A stretch of 64,000 bases of DNA from Telmatospirillum siberiense (GTDB taxonomy: Bacteria > Pseudomonadota > Alphaproteobacteria > Rhodospirillales > Magnetospirillaceae): positions 1 to 64,000 of the forward strand of contig NZ_PIUM01000034.1 of the NCBI RefSeq assembly GCF_002845745.1, in the 5' to 3' direction. The translations under genes and the position numbers were made by a program. A model generated the notes under the pieces. It made no database searches, had not been told where the DNA came from, and saw only the letters and a program-made list of their open reading frames with translations. The first letter of the stretch is position 1. Every line of letters begins with the position of its first letter. Positions 63,535 through 64,000 of the stretch are shown here, in pieces.

Positions 63535-64000
63535 ATGTTGCGCCCGGAAGATTTTGATTTCCTGGCCAAGCTCCTGAAGGAGCGGTCGGGATTGGTGATC
63601 ACTCCCGACAAGGCTTATCTCCTGGAGAGTCGCCTGACGCCTTTGGCGCGGGCGCGCAATTTAAAGGGGATCGAGGATATCGTCGCGAAGATGCGTGGCC
63701 ACGACGAGGCTTTGGCCCGTGACGTGACCGAAGCGATGACTACCAACGAATCCTTCTTCTTCCGCGATACCAAGCCGTTCGATCAATTCAAGGACATCGT
63801 GCTGCCACAGGTTATGGCTGCCCGAATGGCAAAAAAATCCATCCGGATATGGTCCGCCGCCTGCTCCAGCGGGCAGGAGGCCTATTCGCTGGCGATGCTT
63901 TTGAAAGAGCAATCGGCCAAGCTGAACGGCTGGCATGTCGAGATCGTCGGAACCGATATTTCGGTGGAGATGCTCGATAAGGCCAAGGCCGGCCTTTATT
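63535..64000 (+). CDS. cheR: Chemotaxis protein methyltransferase CheR (cut by window end)
   Basis: The first 155 codons of CheR, which methylates receptor glutamates using SAM. The N-terminal all-alpha domain (MLRPEDFDFLAKLLKERSGL, LTPLARARNLKGIEDIV) and the signature TTNESFFFRDTKPFDQFKDIV are present. The start of the Rossmann-like SAM domain follows, IRIWSAACSSGQEAYSLAML and VGTDISVEML. The reading frame is open to base 64000, so the gene continues beyond the window. Confidence 0.95.
   Translation, partial: MLRPEDFDFLAKLLKERSGLVITPDKAYLLESRLTPLARARNLKGIEDIVAKMRGHDEALARDVTEAMTTNESFFFRDTKPFDQFKDIVLPQVMAARMAKKSIRIWSAACSSGQEAYSLAMLLKEQSAKLNGWHVEIVGTDISVEMLDKAKAGLY

Overview
This is a GC-rich chromosomal contig end from an alphaproteobacterium. 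The gene set points to a Rhodospirillales/Magnetospirillum-like organism: class I lysyl-tRNA synthetase, metXW, a ChpT-like phosphotransferase beside a CheA-CheW-CheY-CheB-CheR operon, phaR/phaC/phaB, MipA/OmpV, a PraR-like XRE regulator and a quinone-dependent PyrD. The first 19 bases are exactly the Tn5/Nextera mosaic end, so base 1 is a library artefact at a contig edge. No IS element, prophage, CRISPR array, rRNA or tRNA gene was recognised.

Layout: (1) 0.4-4.2 kb, the late queuosine pathway queA-tgt-queF-queG. (2) 4.3-6.1 kb, a TetR and an XRE regulator with an AT-rich gene-free stretch and a palindromic repeat. (3) 6.1-9.4 kb, polyhydroxyalkanoate genes (phaR, a small synthase partner, a class III-type synthase, phaB) closed by tandem terminators. 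(4) 9.4-15.2 kb, a DMT exporter converging on a five-gene minus-strand run gloB-gst-cupin-antiporter-hydrolase, which looks like an electrophile/methylglyoxal response unit. (5) 15.3-18.2 kb, a methyltransferase and metX-metW. (6) 18.2-33.4 kb, the outstanding region described below. (7) 33.4-39.2 kb, lysK, a DinG-type helicase, an aldo/keto reductase and a LysR remnant. (8) 39.2-44.2 kb, a sugar locus (GH31 glucosidase, MFS transporter, divergent LacI regulator, perfect palindromic operator). (9) 44.2-57.7 kb, an OmpV protein, a dyad-less S24 regulator, an ABC importer lacking its binding protein, DUF952, pyrD, a HAD phosphatase, a hybrid histidine kinase, nadK, moaA and a secreted unknown. 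(10) 58-64 kb, a ChpT-like gene and a chemotaxis operon truncated by the window end in cheR.

The candidate undescribed system is the two-gene unit at 18221-32905 (minus strand). The first gene encodes a 4,209-residue protein made almost entirely of a Thr/Ser-rich octapeptide, consensus L-T-x-T-Q-I-x-x. Walking it octad by octad gives a strict higher-order order: landmark octads with Ala/Gly replacing the position-5 Gln/Glu recur at alternating spacings of 14 and 10 octads. That makes a 24-octad, 192-residue (576-bp) super-period, repeated exactly 19 times from residue 326 to 3973 with no slip. Twenty-one bases downstream lies a TPR-GT41 (O-GlcNAc transferase/SPINDLY-type) glycosyltransferase. 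The simplest inference is a giant repeat protein whose roughly one thousand Ser/Thr side chains are substrates of a dedicated cytosolic O-glycosyltransferase. No secretion signal or dedicated exporter is visible. The leader upstream of the giant gene carries an inverted repeat and, on the other strand, an sRNA-like transcription unit.
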